This document shows positions 35,925 through 40,320 of a DNA stretch of 40,320 bases, piece by piece. The DNA lies in the NCBI GenBank assembly GCA_016192985.1, contig JACPTC010000055.1:1-40320 (forward strand), given 5' to 3'. The DNA comes from Candidatus Woesearchaeota archaeon (lineage in GTDB: Archaea > Nanobdellota > Nanobdellia > Woesearchaeales > GW2011-AR4). The first letter of the stretch is position 1. Every line of letters starts with the position of its first letter. Made by a program: the position numbers and the translations under genes. The notes beneath the pieces are model-generated. The model made no database searches, had not been told where the DNA came from, and was given only the letters and a program-made list of their open reading frames with translations.

Positions 35925-36701
35925 ATGCTAAGGACAAAATTAGTCCAAAAATTTGGTAATAGTGGACATATTGTATTACCCAAGGAGTATGTAGGCAAAA
36001 GAATAAGGTTTATAGCAGAGCCTAAAACTTTTGAAGATATAAAGTCAGAGATATTGGAAATTCTAAAGCCATATTTGGACAATATAATGGGAGTTTATCT
36101 ATATGGTTCTTACTCTAGAGATGAACAAACTATTGACTCAGATATTGATATTTTAGTGATTACAAACACAAAATTAAAAGTAATTGATCGGATTAATGAT
36201 TACTCTGTAGTTTCTATAACTTTGAAGGAATTAGAAAATGCATTAAATGCCAACGCTGTTTTAATACTTCCAATAATAAAAGAAGCAAAAACAATAATAA
36301 ATCCTATATTATTGGAAAAATACAAAGAATACACATTTACAAATAGCAACATTAGATTATTTGTAGGTGGTTCTATAAAAGCTTTAGGGTTAAATAAAAA
36401 GGGTTTAGAATTAGGCTTTGAAATAGGAAGTATTATTTATTCTTTAATGCTTAGGATAAGGGGATTATTAATGATAAAATTTGAATTAAACAATAAGCTA
36501 TATTCAAAATCTCTTTTATTTAATTATTTAAAAAATAATGGTTTTTCACAAAGCAAAATTGCAGAATTATATAAAATTTATAACAAAGAAAAAAATAACA
36601 TAAGAATAACAAAGAGTAATATAATAAAAAAAGAAGACATAATAAAATTATTGAATATAGCCGAAAATTTATTGAAAGAAGTCAAAATTTCATTAAAATG
36701 A
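35925..36701 (+). CDS. AbrB-like N-terminus fused to MNT nucleotidyltransferase and C-terminal helical (HEPN-like) region
   Basis: LVQKFGNSGHIVLPKEYVGKRIRF; YLYGSYSRDEQTIDSDIDILVI; C-terminal helical SLMLRIRGLLMIKFELNNKLYSKSLLFNYLKNNGFSQSKIAELYKIYNKEKN. Confidence 0.78.
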   Translation: MLRTKLVQKFGNSGHIVLPKEYVGKRIRFIAEPKTFEDIKSEILEILKPYLDNIMGVYLYGSYSRDEQTIDSDIDILVITNTKLKVIDRINDYSVVSITLKELENALNANAVLILPIIKEAKTIINPILLEKYKEYTFTNSNIRLFVGGSIKALGLNKKGLELGFEIGSIIYSLMLRIRGLLMIKFELNNKLYSKSLLFNYLKNNGFSQSKIAELYKIYNKEKNNIRITKSNIIKKEDIIKLLNIAENLLKEVKISLK

Positions 36702-36907
36702 GTAAAAAGAAATACAAAAAGGGAATTGAAAGCATAAAGAGAGAAATTGATATCCATAAAAATATTAAACTTGGAAAAGCTCTAGAAGAAGAAAACATAG
36801 AATTAGCTCAGTATTATGAAAAAGAAATCAAAAGATTAGAGGAACAGTTACTAGAAAAACAAGAAAAATTATTGCCGAGAAGTAAAAGGATTGAGATAAG
36901 GAAATAA
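36698..36907 (+). CDS. Small charged coiled-coil protein (69 aa)
   Basis: ATGA overlap with the upstream gene; MSKKKYKKGIESIKREIDIHKNIKLGKALEEENIELAQYYEKEIKRLEEQL. Confidence 0.65.
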   Translation: MSKKKYKKGIESIKREIDIHKNIKLGKALEEENIELAQYYEKEIKRLEEQLLEKQEKLLPRSKRIEIRK

Positions 36908-37125
36908 GGAGTCTTACAATTACTTTTTACTCAAAAACGAAAAATTTCTTAAAAGAATGGAAGACTTATCCAGAATCTGTCAAAAAAGAACAGTTCATTG
37001 ATTTGTCAATTAATTTTACATACAACACAAATGCTATAGAGGGCTCTACTATAACATTACATAAGACGGACTTTGTGAATTATTGCATTAGAGCGTATAT
37101 TACCGCACATAAAAAATATCTATGA
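36908..37125 (+). pseudogene. Truncated Fic-family N-terminal remnant
   Basis: In-frame ITFYSKTKNFLKEWKTYPESVKKEQFIDLSINFTYNTNAIEGSTITLHKTDFVN (Fic N-terminal FTYNTNAIEGSTLTL-like motif); no start codon, no catalytic HPFxxGNG motif before the stop. Confidence 0.7.
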
Positions 37126-37130
37126 TTAAC

Positions 37131-37916
37131 CTATTTACTTTTCAATTTAAGCAGCATGTAAACTCCCAACAAAAATATCGGAAAACTCAATAATTGCCCC
37201 ATTGTAAGATAATTAAAAATAAACCCTATTTGCTCGTCTGGCTGCCTGAAAAATTCAACAAATGTTCTAAACAAACCATACAAAGCCACAAAGCTCCAGA
37301 ACATAAATCCTTTAGGCAGCTTTCTGTCTTTTATGGCCCATAATACGCTGAAAATTGCCAAATTTTTTATTGAAGCGTAAATCTGCGAAGGATGCCTGCA
37401 TCCGCTTGGAAGGCTTTCAACAAATTTGTTTTTGGAATAGTCAATGCACCAGCTTGCATCAGTCAATCTCCCATAAAGCTCTGCATTCATGAAATTCCCC
37501 AATCTTCCCAAAGCCAATGCCAATGCTACAGGCAAAACAGCAATGTCCGCAATGTCATAAAATTCAATTTTCTTTTTTTTGCAGAAAAGGTAGGTTGCAA
37601 ATACTGCTCCCAATAAACCGCCGTGGAAGCTTAATCCCCCGTGCCAGACTGCTATTATTTCTAAGGGATTTTGCAGATAGAACAATGGGTTGTAAACAAA
37701 AACATAAATTAATCTGGCTCCGCTAACAACTCCAACAATAACATAAACCAAAAAATCCGCAACATGGTCTTTTGTTATTTGCAATCCTTTTCTTTTTGCC
37801 AGGTAGTTTATCGAATAATAAGCGATGACAAAGCCTAATGCGTAGAACAAGCCGTAATACCTTATTTGAAAAGGCCCAAGTTCAAACAGCACAGGATTTA
37901 TATTGTGGAAAAACAT
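37131..37916 (-). CDS. lgt: Prolipoprotein diacylglyceryl transferase
   Basis: IRYYGLFYALGF, HGGLSFHGGLLGA, GRLGNFMNAELYGR signature. Confidence 0.93.
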   Translation of the reverse strand: MFFHNINPVLFELGPFQIRYYGLFYALGFVIAYYSINYLAKRKGLQITKDHVADFLVYVIVGVVSGARLIYVFVYNPLFYLQNPLEIIAVWHGGLSFHGGLLGAVFATYLFCKKKKIEFYDIADIAVLPVALALALGRLGNFMNAELYGRLTDASWCIDYSKNKFVESLPSGCRHPSQIYASIKNLAIFSVLWAIKDRKLPKGFMFWSFVALYGLFRTFVEFFRQPDEQIGFIFNYLTMGQLLSFPIFLLGVYMLLKLKSK

Positions 37917-37981
37917 TTTATAATAAACTTAGTTTCCTCATTTAAATTTTTATTGATTAGTCTGATAAAAATAAAGTTTGG

Positions 37982-38821
37982 CTATTTGTCTTTGCCTTCC
38001 GCCGCTAATTGATAGAATGAAATTCTGTTTACTAAAATTATGAAGTAGAATACTGCGTCAAAAACAATTACAGATGCCTTTTTGAAGTAAGCATATGCGC
38101 TTAAATACAGGGCATAGTTCCTTGATGCAGCAATCCTTATCAGATATCCGCTCCCGAAGAATAGCAGCCATAAAAGCAAAGCAGCCAAAATCATTATCAA
38201 GATTGTTTCCCTGTAAACCCTAATTTTTGAAAAAGCTGTCTTAAATCCTTTCTTAATGGACTCTTTTATTGAAGCGCCTTCATAAAACTGAGAATGGGAA
38301 GCATTTGCTATCACATACAGAAGCAGCACATAAGGCACCGCGAAAAAAATAAAGACAAAAGGCGCATAATCTTTTTTTATGCCTGCCAGAATAAACTCAA
38401 GTATTACCATCACGGCAAAAAACATGCCTGCAATTATGATGTTCAATGAGTAAAACTCCCCAAGCCTTTTAAAAGAAAATTCTTTTTTTATGAATAAGGA
38501 TTTTACGTAATCCAACACAGTGTATTTAAAGAATGAGTAAGCAAACAACACCATTAGGTAATATGCTAGTTTTAACAGCATGACAATCAAAAAGAAAACA
38601 GTAAAAATGGAATTAGACGAGAATGTTTTAGGAGCAGCAATATTTTGGTTGACATATTGATTTAATATGGGCAATATGTAAAAAAAAATAATAAAAAACA
38701 AGCCGTCAAACAAAATCATGTAGCCGATTTTGCTTGGGTTTGCTCTTGCAAGCCTGATGCTTTTTATGAAAAGCGGTTCTTTAACAGCAAGAGCTTTTTT
38801 TGGAATTTTTGTTTTCATCAA
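37982..38821 (-). CDS. Polytopic membrane protein of unknown function
   Basis: 279 aa with about six hydrophobic helices; no recognised motif. Confidence 0.65.
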   Translation of the reverse strand: MMKTKIPKKALAVKEPLFIKSIRLARANPSKIGYMILFDGLFFIIFFYILPILNQYVNQNIAAPKTFSSNSIFTVFFLIVMLLKLAYYLMVLFAYSFFKYTVLDYVKSLFIKKEFSFKRLGEFYSLNIIIAGMFFAVMVILEFILAGIKKDYAPFVFIFFAVPYVLLLYVIANASHSQFYEGASIKESIKKGFKTAFSKIRVYRETILIMILAALLLWLLFFGSGYLIRIAASRNYALYLSAYAYFKKASVIVFDAVFYFIILVNRISFYQLAAEGKDK

Positions 38822-38851
38822 TAATGCTAAAACAAGGTAGTATATAAGGTT

Positions 38852-39538
38852 TTATTTTTTGTATTTTGTGACTTTTACAGTTTTGCCTTTTTCTATTTTA
38901 TTAATTAATATTTCTTCACATTCTTTTTCAAGTTTTTTTATGAAATCAACCGGCACCTCTACTTTCAAATCTTCCTTCAATTCCAACAAAAATTGATAAA
39001 GATTCAATGGAGTTGCATCTCCTACTAATGCCATTTGATTAAAGGATTCTTGGAATAATATATTCCAATTAACATTTGTATTTTTAATTATATTCGCAGC
39101 ATCCAACCTGTCGCCTGCCCTTTCTGTCGCACATTTTAATATTATTATGTCTTCCGGAGATACTACATTAACAACTAAATTCCCATACTCATAAACAAGT
39201 TGTGACCTGTCAATCATGCCATCGCTAAATCTTAAACCTATTACTGTCCTATTAAATAAATCAAACCTATTTTCTGCTCGCTGTAATAATATAGGGGCAT
39301 TTTTTTTATTTACATAAAGTATTTTAGGATTTCTTTCTGCATAGCCAAGATTTTTCATTAATTCTAGAATATACTGCCTGTCATTCTCATTTGATAGCAC
39401 AATATCTATATCTTTAGTTGCATCTTTTAATTTATAATAGAGCATTGCTGAACCCCCTATCACAAAGCACTTTATTTTTCTTTTGAGATTGGCCCCTATT
39501 AAATTGAAAATATCTTCCTGCTCTTTTAAGCCAGTCAT
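38852..39538 (-). CDS. Nucleotidyltransferase-like (AbiEii/DUF6036-type) protein
   Basis: KCFVIGGSAMLYYKLKDATKDIDIVL (GGSA...DIDI) then VVSPEDIIILKCATERAGDRLDAANIIK. Confidence 0.75.
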   Translation of the reverse strand: MTGLKEQEDIFNLIGANLKRKIKCFVIGGSAMLYYKLKDATKDIDIVLSNENDRQYILELMKNLGYAERNPKILYVNKKNAPILLQRAENRFDLFNRTVIGLRFSDGMIDRSQLVYEYGNLVVNVVSPEDIIILKCATERAGDRLDAANIIKNTNVNWNILFQESFNQMALVGDATPLNLYQFLLELKEDLKVEVPVDFIKKLEKECEEILINKIEKGKTVKVTKYKK

Positions 39539-40161
39539 TCTTTATACCTATCCAGGTCAGCCTTATTTAATGGAACATAAACATTCCATCTTTTTCCTAT
39601 ATCTGTAAAATCCTTTGATTTGGCATGCTTTATAATAAATTGTTTTCTTGTTTTTATTTTTAACAAACTTTTTCTTGTTCTCTCATCCATTTTTCTTGTT
39701 TTCATATAGCTTCTTGCAACATCATACAATGCCCCCACTTCCTTTGTCACACCATATTTTTTTGCAAAATAATGCAGTTTTGACCAATCCCTGACAAAAT
39801 TAAATAAGCCTAAGGAAGCAAGGACAAGCCTGAAATTGCCTTCCTTAATAGCCATTGGTATGGCTTCTTCAATGCTCAACTTTCTGTCCATAACCTTATG
39901 CTTGTAAGGCTCAAAAAGCTTGACCTTTGAATACTTGTTTATTATGTCGTATAAACCAAGATGCTCTTTTCCAGCCACTCTTATCGGGCTTATTTTGTAC
40001 AGCCTTGGCTTTTTGCCTCCACCGCTAGTTTCCACAAAGCCTTCCTTTCTTAAAATGCTTAGGGTTTTTATGGCTGTTGATTTGCGCACATCGAGTATTC
40101 TCCTCACCATCTCCAATGTGTTCAATCCTTCAAGCTTTTTTGCCAATTCTATGGATTTCAT
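39535..40161 (-). CDS. Winged-HTH protein, possible antitoxin partner of the downstream nucleotidyltransferase
   Basis: VRRILDVRKSTAIKTLSILRKEGFVETSGGGKKPRLYKISP; 4-nt overlap with the downstream gene. Confidence 0.7.
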   Translation of the reverse strand: MKSIELAKKLEGLNTLEMVRRILDVRKSTAIKTLSILRKEGFVETSGGGKKPRLYKISPIRVAGKEHLGLYDIINKYSKVKLFEPYKHKVMDRKLSIEEAIPMAIKEGNFRLVLASLGLFNFVRDWSKLHYFAKKYGVTKEVGALYDVARSYMKTRKMDERTRKSLLKIKTRKQFIIKHAKSKDFTDIGKRWNVYVPLNKADLDRYKE

Positions 40162-40207
40162 ATTCTAAGTAATACATAAGAACTAATATTTAAAGTTTTC
40201 TATTTTA

Positions 40208-40320
40208 TTACGCCAAAATTACTTTATTTATATCGTCTATTTTTTCAAATGTTTTGTCTGTGCTGACTAAAAGCATATTATTTTCTTTGGCCTGGCTTGC
40301 TACAATCAGATCAGCAAGCC
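40208..40320 (-). CDS. Partial PIN-domain (VapC-like) C-terminus, runs off the window edge
   Basis: Hand translation from the window edge: LADLIVASQAKENNMLLVSTDKTFEKIDDINKVILA, typical PIN C-terminal end. Confidence 0.65.
   Translation of the reverse strand, partial: LADLIVASQAKENNMLLVSTDKTFEKIDDINKVILA

Noticed and set aside
1-40320. CRISPR array, IS element or prophage.
   Set aside because: No regularly spaced repeats, transposase, integrase or phage structural genes were recognised in the sequence or the ORF list.

Overview
AT-rich, gene-dense window that reads as archaeal, probably from a DPANN-like or other uncultured lineage (inference). Supporting signs are archaeal-type PEP carboxylase (PpcA), a DUF763 protein, TATA-box promoters with leaderless or SD-led starts, a tRNA gene without encoded CCA, and Lrp/DtxR/ArsR regulators. 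Left part (about 0-12.2 kb): a thiol/sulfur and metal-homeostasis island. It has a plus-strand operon (rhodanese lipoprotein, CcdA/DsbD-like, thioredoxin-like lipoprotein, beta-propeller lipoprotein). A minus-strand ArsR operon faces it (ArsR, Met-rich membrane protein, unlisted 47-aa Cys-rich mini-protein, OsmC, DsrE). These are followed by a P1B-ATPase, a NicO-like transporter and a DtxR-MCO-ZIP-Nramp operon. Middle: DUF2203, DUF255, PepA, an unlisted 55-aa ORF, a candidate structured ncRNA just upstream of tRNA-Val(CAC), a lycopene-cyclase-like protein, SemiSWEET, MIP18/DUF59, a PaaK-like ligase, Pcm, a giant Cys-rich secreted protein, TrhO and a DEAD-box helicase. Right: a channel-like membrane protein flanked by imperfect direct repeats, a PD-(D/E)XK-like protein with four HNH-associated-type repeats translationally coupled to DUF763, PpcA, a complete LivFGMHK transporter divergent from a double Lrp regulator, an AbrB-MNT-helical fusion with a truncated Fic remnant, a bacterial-type Lgt, and an HTH/nucleotidyltransferase pair plus a partial PIN gene. 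Best candidates for something undescribed: (i) the four-repeat nuclease + DUF763 pair, (ii) the TATA-driven hairpin RNA upstream of tRNA-Val with the neighbouring small ORF and repeats, (iii) the AbrB-MNT fusion with a 16-bp operator-like palindrome abutting its start codon. All calls are by eye; no searches were run.
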